Notes: a model not told the origin generated them from the sequence alone. DNA of 64,000 nucleotides from Naasia sp. SYSU D00057 (GCF_017916505.1 NZ_JAFMSZ010000001.1:1426001-1490000), one strand, 5' to 3'. Positions 28,557-38,376 are shown, counted from the first letter of the stretch. Numbers and translations: made by a program.

Positions 28557-29288
28557 TCAGTGCCGCAGCGCCCGGGCGGTCGTGACCGCCTCCTGCACCT
28601 CCTCGGCGTGCTCGTCGAGTCCGATGACCCCGTAGTCCCAGCCCTTGCGGCGGTAGACGACGCTCGGGCGGCCGGTCTCGGAGTCGATGAAGAGGTAGAA
28701 GTCGTGACCGACGAGCTCCATGTAGTAGAGGGCGTCGTCGACCGTCATGGGCGTGGAGGAGAAGGTCTTCCGCCGGATGACGACCGGCGAGTAGCCGTCG
28801 TAGCCGAGCGGCTCGTCGTCGTTCGTGCTCGCGGCGGGCGCGGCGCCGTCCGGCACGATGCTGATCGACCCGGTCTTCGGGTCGATCCTCCGCAGCGTCT
28901 CGGCGTCGGCGGGGACCACGTCCGCGAGGCGGAAGTCCTGGTGGTCCACGGCGCGGACGGTCGGTGGACGATGTTGCCCTCGATGCACCTTCCGCTTGTC
29001 CCGCGCCCGGCGCAGGCGTTCCATCAGCTTGTCGAACGCCAGCTCGAACGCCGCGTACTTGTCCGGCGCACCTGCCTCCGCGCGGATGATCGGCCCCCGG
29101 CCGATGATCGTCAGCTCGACTCGATCGTCACCGGCATTGCCGTTCGTCTTCTCGTGGTGGCGGCAGAGCCGCACCTCGAACATCGCGGCATCGTCGACGA
29201 ACGGACCGAGCTTCTCGGCCTTCTCGTCCACGTGAGCGCGGAACCGATCCGTGATTCCGCAATTGCGTCCGATGACGGTGATGTCCAT
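28557..29288 (-). CDS. hpf: Ribosome hibernation promoting factor, long form
   Basis: The 243-residue protein starts with an S30AE/YfiA domain (MDITVIGRNCGITDRFRAHV, VELTIIGRGPIIRAEA). A variable linker leads to the conserved C-terminal dimerisation domain (VIRRKTFSSTPMTVDDALYYM, FIDSETGRPSVVYRRKGWDYG). Long HPF joins 70S ribosomes into inactive 100S dimers in stationary phase. GGGAGG precedes the ATG. The hpf-secA and comF-hpf neighbourhood is conserved in actinobacteria. Confidence 0.95.
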   Translation of the reverse strand: MDITVIGRNCGITDRFRAHVDEKAEKLGPFVDDAAMFEVRLCRHHEKTNGNAGDDRVELTIIGRGPIIRAEAGAPDKYAAFELAFDKLMERLRRARDKRKVHRGQHRPPTVRAVDHQDFRLADVVPADAETLRRIDPKTGSISIVPDGAAPAASTNDDEPLGYDGYSPVVIRRKTFSSTPMTVDDALYYMELVGHDFYLFIDSETGRPSVVYRRKGWDYGVIGLDEHAEEVQEAVTTARALRH

Positions 29289-29424
29289 GCTGACCTCCCG
29301 GGATCGAGGCGCGTCGCCCTCGATGGATCTGCCCCCGGCCCGGTCGGTTCTGTTCGCGTCGCGCCGAGGGCGGGCGATCTGGAACGCCTGTGTTCACTGA
29401 CCTTAAACCTCCCGTTCGCTCGTG

Positions 29425-30120
29425 TCACGATTCAGACGGGATGGGGGCGGGGCTTGACGGATGGGGTGCTCTCTGCAGAGGCGTCGCGGCCAGCGTGACC
29501 GCTCCGAGCACCCGTCCGCCGGCCTCCCGCACCGCTCGCGCCGCCTCCTCGAGGGTCGCTCCCGTGGTCACCACGTCGTCGAGGAGCACCACCTCGCGGC
29601 CCGCCACGGAGCGGTCCGCGGCCATCGCTCCGGCCAGGTTGACGGCCCGGGCGGCGGCGGCCAGTCCCGCCTGGTCGCGCACCGCCCGCACATGCCGGAG
29701 GGCGCGGGCGAGCGGCAGCCGGGCGGCCCGAGCGAGCACGGCGAGCGGGAGGTAGCCGCGGCGTCGCGTGCTCGCCGGCGCGCTCGGGACGGGGACGAGG
29801 AGCAGCCGCCGGTCCGCGACGGGCGCCAGGTCGGCGGCCGCGACTGCAAGAGCCCGGCGGAGCGCTCTGGCGAGCACCGGGGCGGCGCCCGTGGCGCCGG
29901 AGTCCTTGAACGCGGCGATCACCCGCGCCACGGGTCCGTCGTACGCGGCGGCGCTCCACACCCGCATTCCTCCGGCCAGGCGCTGCACGACGACCTCACC
30001 GGCCAGCGCGCGCTCGCACGCGGCGCACACCGCACGGTCGGGAGCGCCGCAGCCGGCGCACGCCACCGGGAGGACGAGCGCGAGGGCGTCGGCGAGCGCC
30101 GCGCGGAGGGAGGCGAGCAC
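29425..30120 (-). CDS. ComF-family phosphoribosyltransferase-like protein
   Basis: The 231-residue protein has an N-terminal zinc ribbon (CAGCGAPDRAVCAAC) and a type I phosphoribosyltransferase motif VVLLDDVVTTGATLEEA. The family includes ComF of competent bacteria; in actinobacteria its role is unproven, and no competence genes are near. The GTG follows CAGGGT by six bases, so the transcript may be leaderless. It lies between lpqB and hpf, as in other actinobacteria. Confidence 0.88.
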   Translation of the reverse strand: MLASLRAALADALALVLPVACAGCGAPDRAVCAACERALAGEVVVQRLAGGMRVWSAAAYDGPVARVIAAFKDSGATGAAPVLARALRRALAVAAADLAPVADRRLLLVPVPSAPASTRRRGYLPLAVLARAARLPLARALRHVRAVRDQAGLAAAARAVNLAGAMAADRSVAGREVVLLDDVVTTGATLEEAARAVREAGGRVLGAVTLAATPLQRAPHPSSPAPIPSES

Positions 30121-30205
30121 CCGGCCACCCTGCTTCCCCGACCGCTCCCGGCCGCACCGTTCGCGGGATCGGCGGACGGCGGCGAACTCTCCGGATTGGG
30201 GAGGG

Positions 30206-31888
30206 CTACTGCTGGGTCGCGAGGTACGTCACGTCGCTGGCGGTCGTCTGCCACGCCGTGCCGCGCAGGACGCGGACGTCCCCGTCGGAGGTGAGCACCC
30301 GCAGCCCGCTCTGCCCGTTGCCGCCGACGAGCGCGACGGCGTCCGCGACCGGGGCGACCGTGTCGAGGACGGGGCCGCCGACGTCCTGCAGGCCGACGGC
30401 GGGGGTGCCGTCGATGCCCGTGCCCAGAGAGGCGACCGTCGTGTCGCTCACCCACGTCGCCGTCGTCGCGCCGGTCGGCGCGATCAGGTCGAACCAGGCC
30501 TCGGAGAGCCGCACGGGCACCCCGTCCTCGCGGACGATGCCGTAGACGCGCAGGACGGGACCGGCGGCGGTCCCGAGGAGCGTGAGCAGGCGGGTCGAGT
30601 CGCGCGAGACCGCCATCGAGAGGACGGTGGATCCCGCCGGCCAGCCGGACGCGACGGGGACCGGGTCGCCGCCCGGCGGCGTCGCGAGGAGCGCGGCAGG
30701 ATTGCCGCGCGGCACGGTCCAGACGAACCCCGCCTCGTCGAGGGCCGGCGCGATCAGCCCGGGGCGAGTGTCCACCGTCACCGGATCCTCGCCCGACCGC
30801 ACCGCGGCGACCGTCCCGTCGCCGGCGAGCACCGCGACGAGCTCGGTCTCCGCCGAGTACACGGCCGCCGAGGGAGCGAGCCCGGCCACCGCGTCGCTCA
30901 GGCCCTCGAGCGGCTCGAGGTCGCCGCCGGTGAGGAAGCCGAAGGCACCGTCGCGGCCCACGAGCGCGCTCGGGTTGATGAGCGGCTGCACGATCGGCGC
31001 GGTGCCGCCCGTCAGGTCCGGGATGTCGAGGTCGGTGCCGTCCACGTTGATCCGCACCGAGAGGATGGAGCCGCCGACGAGGCTGCGCCCCAGCTGGAAC
31101 TGCATCCGCTGCTTCGTGACGTCGTCCGCCTGCACGACCTCGTCGTTGAGCTCGACGGTGGCCTGCCCGTCGGTCGGCGTCACCGACTGGCGCTCGAGGC
31201 GTGTGCCCTCCGGGAATGCGGTGGCGAGCACCGGCGGAGTGAGGGGCGCAGCCGGTCCTGCCAGCAGGGCCTCGACGATGCGCGTGGGCGCGTCCGCGGT
31301 CGACGGGAAGAAGCGGAGATCCGGGACGAGGTAGGTGAAGGTCGGGTCGAAGAAGTAGAGGGGGCGCTCCGAGAAGAGCCGGTCGAAGATCGCGCGGGCG
31401 AGCACGGTGCCGTCGGGCGCCTGGCTGATGCGCCACTCGCCGCCCTCCTCGGCGAACCGGAACTGCAGCTCCATCGACTCCGCGTCCGCGAACTCGGTGT
31501 AGCGGCCGCTGCCGTCGACGCTCGCGGTCGCGGGCACGAGGAGGCGCAGCGACGCGTCGCTGTCGGCGAGCGTCGACGTCGCCCGGCCGTGGATGAGCAC
31601 GCCGGCCGCGGGGTTCCACTCGGTGGCGAGGTCGCGCGTGAGGAACTCGCGCGCCACCTGATAGTTGTCCTGGGGTCCGGCGCCGGCCGCGATGAAGCCG
31701 GCGAGGATCTCCGAGGGGGTGTCGCCCTCCTCCGGCCCCTGCGGGCGGAACGCGAAGCCCAGGTCCTCGCCGCGCTCGACGGGGTTCCCCTCGCGGACGG
31801 GGCCGCTCGAGGGGATGGTGGCGCAGCCCGCGAGCACGAGGGCGGCGACCGCGGCGACCGCGGCGCGCAGCAGGCGCGGGGTTCTCAT
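30206..31888 (-). CDS. lpqB: Lipoprotein LpqB, partner of MtrAB
   Basis: The 560-residue lipoprotein has the lipobox LAGC with Cys22, then TIPSSGPVREG, typical of LpqB. A GerMN domain lies near residues 200-300 (TRLERQSVTPTDGQATVELN) and a C-terminal propeller-like part follows. LpqB works outside the membrane with the sensor kinase MtrB to tune MtrA phosphorylation, cell-wall metabolism and division. The ATG overlaps the mtrB stop, so mtrA-mtrB-lpqB is an operon. Confidence 0.95.
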   Translation of the reverse strand: MRTPRLLRAAVAAVAALVLAGCATIPSSGPVREGNPVERGEDLGFAFRPQGPEEGDTPSEILAGFIAAGAGPQDNYQVAREFLTRDLATEWNPAAGVLIHGRATSTLADSDASLRLLVPATASVDGSGRYTEFADAESMELQFRFAEEGGEWRISQAPDGTVLARAIFDRLFSERPLYFFDPTFTYLVPDLRFFPSTADAPTRIVEALLAGPAAPLTPPVLATAFPEGTRLERQSVTPTDGQATVELNDEVVQADDVTKQRMQFQLGRSLVGGSILSVRINVDGTDLDIPDLTGGTAPIVQPLINPSALVGRDGAFGFLTGGDLEPLEGLSDAVAGLAPSAAVYSAETELVAVLAGDGTVAAVRSGEDPVTVDTRPGLIAPALDEAGFVWTVPRGNPAALLATPPGGDPVPVASGWPAGSTVLSMAVSRDSTRLLTLLGTAAGPVLRVYGIVREDGVPVRLSEAWFDLIAPTGATTATWVSDTTVASLGTGIDGTPAVGLQDVGGPVLDTVAPVADAVALVGGNGQSGLRVLTSDGDVRVLRGTAWQTTASDVTYLATQQ

Positions 31889-33519
31889 GCGGCGTCCTCC
31901 GGCGGCAGGGGCAGCGGCGACGACGCGATGGGCACGCCGGGGCGGCGCGGCAGGGTGAGCCGGAACGACGAGCCCTGGCCGGGCGCCGACCAGACGTCGA
32001 TGGTGCCGCCGTGGAGCGCGGCGTCCTCGAGCGAGATGGCGAGGCCGAGGCCGGTGCCGCCCGTTGTGCGCTTGCGGGAGGGGTCGGCGCGCCAGAAGCG
32101 GTCGAACACCCGGGACGCGTCGGCGGTGCTCATCCCGACGCCGTGGTCGCGGACGGCGAGCGCCACCGCGGTCTCGTTGCTGTCGACGATCACCTCGATC
32201 GGCTTGCCCTCGCCGTGCTCGATCGCGTTGGCGAGCAGGTTGCGGACGATGCGGCGGATGCGGCGCGCATCGAGCTCCGCCTCGAAGTGCCCGCCAGGCG
32301 CGACGAGGCGCAGCTCGGTGCCCTTGCGCTCGGCGAGAGACTCCATGCCGCCCATGGCATCCTCGGCGAGCTTGACGAGGTTGACCGGCTCGCGCTCGAT
32401 CTCGACCGCGCGGGCGTCGTAGCGGCTGATCTCGAGGAGGTCGGTGAGCAGCGACTCGAACCGCTCGACCTGGGTGTGCAGCAGCTCGGCGGTGCGGGCG
32501 GTGGTGGGCTCGAACTTCTCGCGCTGGTCGTAGAGCACGTCGCCCGCGAGGCGGATCGTCGTGAGCGGCGTGCGCAGCTCGTGGGACACGTCGGACACGA
32601 AGCGCTGCTGCACGCGCGACAGTCCCGCGAGCTCGGTGATCTGGTGCTGCAGGCTGTCCGCCATCTCGTTGAAGGAGTGCGCGAGGGTCGCGATGACGTC
32701 CTCGCCCCGCTCCGGGATCCGCTCCTCCAGGTGCCCGGCCGCGAGCTTGCTGCTCGTCTCGGCGGCGATCCGGACCGGCGCGATGACGAGCTGGACGACG
32801 ATCCAGGTGACGGCGCCGATCAGCAGGATGAGCGCCATGCCGCCGAACGCCATCGTGCCCTGGACGAAGGTGAGCGTCTGCTGCACCTCCGACAGGTCGT
32901 AGAGGAGGTACAGCTCGTAGGCGCCCGCCCCCGGCACGTCGACCGCGGAGCCGACCACGACGCCCGGACGGCCGTCGCCGCTGTCGCCGTTGATGCTCAC
33001 CGACTGCCAGTACTGGTCCTCCTGCCCGGAGGACACGCGCTGCCGCAGCTCGTCGCTGACGTAGGTGTCGGCGTTGCCGCGGACGACGTCGGGGAGCGCG
33101 AAGTTCGTCTCGGTGTCGGTGGCGCGGAGGAACGCGATGCCCGAGTACGAGGTGGCGATCGACCCGATGCGGTCGATCACCGACAGCTGCACCAGGCCGA
33201 GCGCGCTGTCGTCGGCCGCGGTGGTCGTGTCGAAGGTGGACTGGGCGAGCTCGGTGGCCCGTGCCGACTGCTCCGTCACCTGCTCGACGCGGGCGTCGAA
33301 CAGCCCGTTGCCGATCGTGTAGGTCATGTAGGTGCCCGTGCCGAGCATCGCGAACGCCGACAGCAGCAGCGTGATCGCGACGATCCGCACCTCCAGCGAG
33401 CGGCGGAAGGCGCGGACGACCGCCTCGTAGGCGGTCCGCGGCGCGCGCGTGAGGCCCGCGAGGCGGATGCCGAAGGGGATCTGGCGGAGGTCGGCCGCCG
33501 CCGGCCGCGGGCTGGTCAC
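31885..33519 (-). CDS. mtrB: Sensor histidine kinase MtrB
   Basis: The 544-residue protein has two membrane segments (about residues 45-68 and 220-245) around an extracellular sensor, then HAMP, the phospho-accepting SDVSHELRTPLTTI (His near 313), NLLANAIEHGEG and GTGLGLAIS of the ATP-binding domain. It phosphorylates MtrA in response to wall or osmotic state. The GTG starts three bases after the mtrA stop. This is the conserved mtrA-mtrB-lpqB set. Confidence 0.96.
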   Translation of the reverse strand: MTSPRPAAADLRQIPFGIRLAGLTRAPRTAYEAVVRAFRRSLEVRIVAITLLLSAFAMLGTGTYMTYTIGNGLFDARVEQVTEQSARATELAQSTFDTTTAADDSALGLVQLSVIDRIGSIATSYSGIAFLRATDTETNFALPDVVRGNADTYVSDELRQRVSSGQEDQYWQSVSINGDSGDGRPGVVVGSAVDVPGAGAYELYLLYDLSEVQQTLTFVQGTMAFGGMALILLIGAVTWIVVQLVIAPVRIAAETSSKLAAGHLEERIPERGEDVIATLAHSFNEMADSLQHQITELAGLSRVQQRFVSDVSHELRTPLTTIRLAGDVLYDQREKFEPTTARTAELLHTQVERFESLLTDLLEISRYDARAVEIEREPVNLVKLAEDAMGGMESLAERKGTELRLVAPGGHFEAELDARRIRRIVRNLLANAIEHGEGKPIEVIVDSNETAVALAVRDHGVGMSTADASRVFDRFWRADPSRKRTTGGTGLGLAISLEDAALHGGTIDVWSAPGQGSSFRLTLPRRPGVPIASSPLPLPPEDAA

Positions 33520-33522
33520 GGC

Positions 33523-34218
33523 TCAGCCGGAGGTGCCCGCCCGGTAGCCGACGCCCCGGACGGTGGTGACGATGCGGGGGTTCTCCGGGTCCTCCTCGAC
33601 CTTCGCCCGCAGTCGCTGCACGTGCACGTTCACGAGGCGGGTGTCCGCCTTGTAGTGGTAGCCCCACACCTGTTCGAGCAGCATCTCGCGCGTGAACACC
33701 TGCTGCGGCTTGCTCGCGAGGGTCAGCAGCAGGTCGAACTCGAGCGGGGTGAGGTTGATGCGGTCGGTGCCGCGGCGCACCTCGTGCCCGGCGGCGTCGA
33801 CCGTGAGGTCGCCGATCTGCAGCAGGCCGTTGTCGCCGGCGCTCGGCCGGAGGCGTGCCCGGATGCGGGCGACGAGCTCCTTGGGGTTGAACGGCTTCAC
33901 GACGTAGTCGTCCGCGCCCGACTCGAGGCCCTTCACGACGTCGGCGGTGTCCGACTTCGCGGTCAGCATGATGATGGGCGTGCCGGACTCGGCGCGGATC
34001 TGCTCGCAGACCTGGATGCCGTCGAGCGTCGGCAGCATGAGGTCGAGCAGCACGAGGTCGGGACGGCTCTCCCGGAAGGCGCCGAGGGCCTCTCCCCCGT
34101 CCGCGCAGAAGGTGGGCTCGAGGCCCTCGGTGCGCAGGACGATGCCGATCATCTCCGCGAGTGCCGTGTCGTCGTCGACTACGAGGATCCGCGGGGTGCC
34201 GGCTGGCGTGTCGGTCAT
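33523..34218 (-). CDS. mtrA: Response regulator MtrA
   Basis: The 231-residue OmpR-type regulator has a receiver domain (ILVVDDDTALAEMI, phospho-acceptor Asp59 in LLDLMLP, Lys in VKPFNPKEL) and a winged-helix output domain (TPLEFDLLLTLASKPQQVFT, VNVHVQRLRAKVEEDPENPR). It is an essential regulator of wall synthesis and division in relatives. The ATG follows TACACT by nine bases with no ribosome site, so it may be nearly leaderless. It heads the mtrA-mtrB-lpqB operon. Confidence 0.97.
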   Translation of the reverse strand: MTDTPAGTPRILVVDDDTALAEMIGIVLRTEGLEPTFCADGGEALGAFRESRPDLVLLDLMLPTLDGIQVCEQIRAESGTPIIMLTAKSDTADVVKGLESGADDYVVKPFNPKELVARIRARLRPSAGDNGLLQIGDLTVDAAGHEVRRGTDRINLTPLEFDLLLTLASKPQQVFTREMLLEQVWGYHYKADTRLVNVHVQRLRAKVEEDPENPRIVTTVRGVGYRAGTSG

Positions 34219-34333
34219 GGTGCCCACAGTGTATTCCGCGCGGGGCACCCGTCGACCGATGCCCACAGGCGGGCGCCAGCTCGGCCCCGAACGGGGACGG
34301 CATCGCCCGCCGCCGCTGTGCCACGATTGGAGG

Positions 34334-35467
34334 GTGACCGATACGGGCAGCTCGGACTGGCAGTCCCCGAGCGGCGGGCCGGAACGGCCGCGCTACGGCG
34401 AGTACGCGCCCGCGGGCGCGACGCCCTCCCCCGCTCCCTCCCTCTACGAGGTGCCGGGCGGTCCCGTCGGCTGGGCCCCACCGCCGAAGCCGGGCATCAT
34501 CCCGCTGCGCCCGCTCGGATTCGGCACGCTGCTGACGGCGCCGTTCACGATGCTGCGCCGCGGCGCCGGCATCCTCGGCCTGTCCTTCCTGCTCCAGTTC
34601 GGCGTGCTTCTCGTCGGCGGCGGCATCGTCGCCGCCATCGTGTTCGCGGGCTTCGGCCGCATCACCGACTTCGACGACCCCGACCAGCAGCCCCTCGTGG
34701 CCGGCGCGGTCGTCGGCTCCGTGCTCGGCGGGCTCGCCCTCCTCGTGCTCAGCTACGTCGTCTCCGCCCTCCTGCAGGGCATCGTCGTCGACGCGGCGGC
34801 GCGGGCGACGCTCGGCGAGAAGCCGACCGTGAAGGGCGTGTGGCCGCGCGTGAAGCCGCGCCTCGGCCGCCTCGTCGGGTGGACGCTGCTGCTCGGGCTC
34901 GCGCTCATCGTCGTGGTCGCGGTCCTCGCCGGCGTCGTCCTGCTCGGCGTCGCGCTGGGTCCGGTCGGCATCGGCGTCGCCGTCACGGTGGCGATCCTGC
35001 TCGGCCTCGGCGCGATCGTCGCCGGCGTCTGGGTCTTCACGAAGCTGTCGATCGTGCCGAGCATCCTCGTGCTCGAGCAGTCGACCCTGCGGGGTGCGAT
35101 CGCCCGCTCCTGGCGCCTCACGGACGGCTTCTTCTGGCGGACCTTCGGCGCCCAGGCACTCGTCACGGTCATGCTGTCGGTCGCCATCCAGATCATCACC
35201 ACGCCGATCTCGCTGCTGCAGTTCGGCGCCGTGCTCATCGATCCCAACGGCACGGGCAGCGGCATCGCGGTCGCCGTGCTCGTGCAGGTGCTCACGGTGG
35301 TCGTGTCGATCCTCGGCGGCGCGGTGAGCGCGTTCGTGGTCTCCTCGCTCGTCGCGCTGATCTACCTCGACCTGCGCATGCGCAAGGAGGGCCTCGACCT
35401 CGTGCTGCAGCGCCACGTCGAGAGCGGCGTTCCGGGGGCGGACCCGTTCGCCCCCGGAGCGGCGTGA
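34334..35467 (+). CDS. Multi-pass membrane protein, glycerophosphodiesterase membrane-domain-like
   Basis: The 377-residue protein has a proline-rich cytoplasmic start and a membrane part of about six segments (FLLQFGVLLVGGGIVAAIVF and later ones), with RSWRLTDGFFWRTFG and ALIYLDLRMRKEGLDL. These motifs occur in a family annotated by similarity to the membrane domain of glycerophosphoryl diester phosphodiesterase; there is no catalytic domain. GGAGG touches the GTG, too close for use, whereas CACGAT six bases upstream fits a leaderless start. It heads an operon with DUF4129, DUF4350, MoxR and DUF58 genes. Confidence 0.75.
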   Translation: MTDTGSSDWQSPSGGPERPRYGEYAPAGATPSPAPSLYEVPGGPVGWAPPPKPGIIPLRPLGFGTLLTAPFTMLRRGAGILGLSFLLQFGVLLVGGGIVAAIVFAGFGRITDFDDPDQQPLVAGAVVGSVLGGLALLVLSYVVSALLQGIVVDAAARATLGEKPTVKGVWPRVKPRLGRLVGWTLLLGLALIVVVAVLAGVVLLGVALGPVGIGVAVTVAILLGLGAIVAGVWVFTKLSIVPSILVLEQSTLRGAIARSWRLTDGFFWRTFGAQALVTVMLSVAIQIITTPISLLQFGAVLIDPNGTGSGIAVAVLVQVLTVVVSILGGAVSAFVVSSLVALIYLDLRMRKEGLDLVLQRHVESGVPGADPFAPGAA

Positions 35468-36114
35468 CGCCGGTTCCGCTGCTCGCCGCCAAGGTCCCGG
35501 TCGAGCCCGACGGCGACGAGGGCCGTCGCTGGCTGCTCGACGAGCTCGGCAAGCCGGTGTACCAGGAGGCCCGGCCCACGTGGTTCGATCTCGTGTCGCA
35601 GGCGATCATCGACTGGATCAACGACCTGCTCGCCGGCGCGACCTCCGGCTCGGGAGCCGTCGCCCTCGTGATCGTGGTCCTGATCGTCGCCGCCCTGCTC
35701 GTCGGCGCGTTCCTCGTCTTCGGCCGCCCGGCGCTCAACCGCCGCAGCCGGGCCGGAGACGCGCTCTTCGGCGAGGACGACACGCGCGTGGCGGCCGAGC
35801 TGCGCTCCTCCGCCGAGCGCGCCGCCTCCGCCGGCGACTTCACGACGGCCATCCAGGAGCTCTTCCGCGCCCTCGCGCGGGGCATGGCGGAGCGCACCCT
35901 CCTCGACCTCTATCCCGGCATGACCGCCCGCGGCTTCGCCCGCGAGGCGGCCCGGCCCTTCCCGGGCCACGCCGAGCAGCTCGCCGCGGTCGCCGCCGAC
36001 TTCGATGCGGTCCGCTACCTGGGCCGCGCCGGCACCGAGGAGCAGTACCGCCGCGTGGCCGAGCTCGAGCGCGAGCTGCGCACCGCGCGTCCGGCCGGGC
36101 TGGTCGCCTCGTGA
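35464..36114 (+). CDS. DUF4129 membrane protein
   Basis: The 216-residue protein has one membrane segment (ALVIVVLIVAALLVGAFLVF) and a C-terminal cytoplasmic DUF4129 region (AIQELFRALARGMAERTLLDL, PGMTARGFAREA, FDAVRYLGRAGTEEQYRRV). DUF4129 genes accompany DUF4350, MoxR and DUF58 in actinobacteria; the complex is unknown but resembles MoxR-VWA chaperone systems. It overlaps both neighbours by GTGA. Confidence 0.85.
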   Translation: MTPVPLLAAKVPVEPDGDEGRRWLLDELGKPVYQEARPTWFDLVSQAIIDWINDLLAGATSGSGAVALVIVVLIVAALLVGAFLVFGRPALNRRSRAGDALFGEDDTRVAAELRSSAERAASAGDFTTAIQELFRALARGMAERTLLDLYPGMTARGFAREAARPFPGHAEQLAAVAADFDAVRYLGRAGTEEQYRRVAELERELRTARPAGLVAS

Positions 36115-37418
36115 CGACGAGGATCCCGAGCGCGCCGGCCGAGGCCGATTCCGCCGGAACGAGGGCGAGCGCCGCCACGCCCACCGTGCGGCAGTGGCTG
36201 CGCAGCACCCGCTTCTGGATCGTCCTCGGCGCCGCCGTGCTGCTCGTCGCGGTCGTCTGGACGCTCATCTCGGGCGGCGTGCGCGCCGGAGAGCCGTTCG
36301 CATCCGACAATCCCGGCCCGCCCGGGGCGATGGCCCTCGCCGAGGTCCTCCGCCAGCAGGGCGTCGAGGTGACGGCGGCCGAGTCCTTCGCCGAGGCCCG
36401 CCGCGCGGCCGGAGACCCCGCGGACACGACCCTCCTCGTCTACGACACCGGCTTCTTCCTCGACCCCGACCGCATCGCGCAGCTCGGCGACCTCGCCGAC
36501 CGCATCGTGCTCGTCGAGCCCACGGCCGACCTCCTCGAGGGCCTGGCGCCGTCCGTCGCGTTCGCGGGCGTCCCCGCGAGCGAGGCCGCCGTCGACCCCG
36601 AATGCGCGCTGCCCGCCGCCGAGCGCGCGGGCGCGATCACGCCGGGGAGCGCGGCCGTCCAGCCCGCGAAGGCTGGCGACGACGGCGGGATCTGGTGCTA
36701 CCCCGCCGGGGATGGCGGCTTCCTGCTCGCCCAGGTCGAGACGGAGGGCGCGACGGTCACCGTGCTGCCCGCCGCGGCGCCCTTCGACAACGAGCACATC
36801 CTCCAGGCGGGCAACGCCGCCCTCGCCCTCAACCTGCTCGGCGCGACCGGCGAGCTCGTCTGGTACCTGCCGGGCCTGCTCGACCTCCCCGTGGGCGAGG
36901 ACGCGCCGAGCCTCGCCGACCTCACTCCCGAGTGGGTGACGCCGGTGCTCCTGCTGCTCCTCGCGGTCTTCGTCGCGGCGGCCGTGTGGCGCGGTCGCCG
37001 GCTCGGTCCGCTCGTCGTCGAGAACCTGCCCGTCGTCGTCCCCTCCGGCGAGACGATGGAGGGGCGCGCCCGCCTCTACCAGCGCTCGTCCGCGCGGCGC
37101 CGGGCCCTCGACGCGCTCCGGGTCGGCGCGATCGGGCGCATCGCGTCCTCGCTCGGGCTGTCCCGCACGGCGACCGTCGACGAGGTGGTGCACACCGCGG
37201 CGCGCGCCCTCGGGCGCCGCGAGGACGAGGTGCGCCGCATCCTGCTCGATGCCGACCCCGCCACCGACGCCGACCTCGTCCGCGACAGCGACGCCCTGCT
37301 GCGCCTCGAGCGCGACGTCGCCGCCGCCACCGACCCCCGCACGTCCGCCCCGCACGGCGGCCCCGCCCCGCACGGCCGTCCCTCGCACGGCCGTCCCGCG
37401 CAAGGAGAGAACCGATGA
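36111..37418 (+). CDS. DUF4350 membrane protein
   Basis: The 435-residue protein has a membrane segment near residues 35-55 (FWIVLGAAVLLVAVVWTLIS), an extracellular DUF4350 domain (FASDNPGPPGAMALAEVLRQ, VYDTGFFLDPD), and a second membrane segment (TPVLLLLLAVFVAAAVWRG) before a cytoplasmic tail. The tail ends in a His/Pro-rich run with HGRP repeated. It overlaps DUF4129 (GTGA) and moxR (ATGA). The function is unknown; its place between the DUF4129 and MoxR genes is conserved. Confidence 0.85.
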   Translation: MTTRIPSAPAEADSAGTRASAATPTVRQWLRSTRFWIVLGAAVLLVAVVWTLISGGVRAGEPFASDNPGPPGAMALAEVLRQQGVEVTAAESFAEARRAAGDPADTTLLVYDTGFFLDPDRIAQLGDLADRIVLVEPTADLLEGLAPSVAFAGVPASEAAVDPECALPAAERAGAITPGSAAVQPAKAGDDGGIWCYPAGDGGFLLAQVETEGATVTVLPAAAPFDNEHILQAGNAALALNLLGATGELVWYLPGLLDLPVGEDAPSLADLTPEWVTPVLLLLLAVFVAAAVWRGRRLGPLVVENLPVVVPSGETMEGRARLYQRSSARRRALDALRVGAIGRIASSLGLSRTATVDEVVHTAARALGRREDEVRRILLDADPATDADLVRDSDALLRLERDVAAATDPRTSAPHGGPAPHGRPSHGRPAQGENR

Positions 37419-38362
37419 CCGACGAGCTCCGCCAGAGGCTCCGCGATGTCCGCACCGAGGTCGGCAAGGCGGTGGTCGGGCAGGACGGCGCCGTGACGGG
37501 CCTCATCGTCGCGCTGCTCGCCCGGGGCCACGTGCTGCTCGAGGGCGTGCCCGGCGTCGCGAAGACCCTGCTCGTGCGCACGCTCAGCCACACGCTGCAG
37601 CTCGACACGAAGCGCGTGCAGTTCACGCCCGACCTCATGCCGGGCGACGTCACCGGTTCGATGATCTTCGAGGGCGGCGAGTTCGTGTTCCGCGAGGGGC
37701 CGGTGTTCACGAACATCCTGCTCGCCGACGAGATCAACCGGACGCCGCCGAAGACGCAGTCGTCGCTGCTCGAGGCGATGGAGGAGCGCCAGGTCTCGGT
37801 GGACGGGCAGACCCGCCCGCTGCCCGCGCCGTTCCTCGTGGCGGCGACGATGAACCCGATCGAGTACGAGGGCACCTACACGCTGCCGGAGGCGCAGCTC
37901 GACCGCTTCCTGCTGAAGCTCGTGCTCGACGTCCCGCCGCGCGAGACCGAGTTCGAGGTGCTGCGCCGCCACGCGGCCGGCTTCAACCCGCGCGACCTCG
38001 CGGCCGCCGGCGTGCGCGCCGTGCTCGGAGCGGACGAGCTCGCGCAGGCGCAGGCGGCGGTCGCTCGGGTGGGCGCCGCGGAGGACGTGATCGGCTACAC
38101 GGTCGACCTCGCCCGCGCGACCCGCACCTCCCCCTCGGTGAAACTCGGCGTCTCCCCCCGCGGTTCGACCGCGCTGCTCGCCGCCGCGAAGGCGTGGGCG
38201 TGGCTGCAGGGCTTCGACAGCGTCACGCCGGACCACATCCAGGACATGGCGCTGCCCGTCCTGCGCCACCGCATCCAGCTCCGCCCGGAGGCCGAGCTCG
38301 AGGGCGTGTCGGTCGACGCGATCCTCCGCTCGATCCTCGCCCAGGTCCAGGTCCCGATCTGA
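37415..38362 (+). CDS. MoxR-family AAA+ ATPase
   Basis: The 315-residue protein has Walker A EGVPGVAKT (residues 43-51), Walker B LLADEINR, sensor MNPIEYEGTYTLPEAQLDRF and the C-terminal lid. MoxR ATPases act as chaperones with a partner protein, often one with a von Willebrand-type domain such as the DUF58 protein encoded next. CAAGGAG lies before the ATG, which overlaps the DUF4350 stop. An 88-bp repeat separates it from the DUF58 gene, interrupting an otherwise overlapping operon. Confidence 0.93.
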   Translation: MTDELRQRLRDVRTEVGKAVVGQDGAVTGLIVALLARGHVLLEGVPGVAKTLLVRTLSHTLQLDTKRVQFTPDLMPGDVTGSMIFEGGEFVFREGPVFTNILLADEINRTPPKTQSSLLEAMEERQVSVDGQTRPLPAPFLVAATMNPIEYEGTYTLPEAQLDRFLLKLVLDVPPRETEFEVLRRHAAGFNPRDLAAAGVRAVLGADELAQAQAAVARVGAAEDVIGYTVDLARATRTSPSVKLGVSPRGSTALLAAAKAWAWLQGFDSVTPDHIQDMALPVLRHRIQLRPEAELEGVSVDAILRSILAQVQVPI

Positions 38363-38376
38363 TGCGCGGGCCCGTG

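Noticed and set aside
30206-35416. Single 1736-codon open frame through lpqB, mtrB and mtrA
   Set aside because: Only the first third is the true lpqB frame; the rest runs out of frame through mtrB and mtrA.
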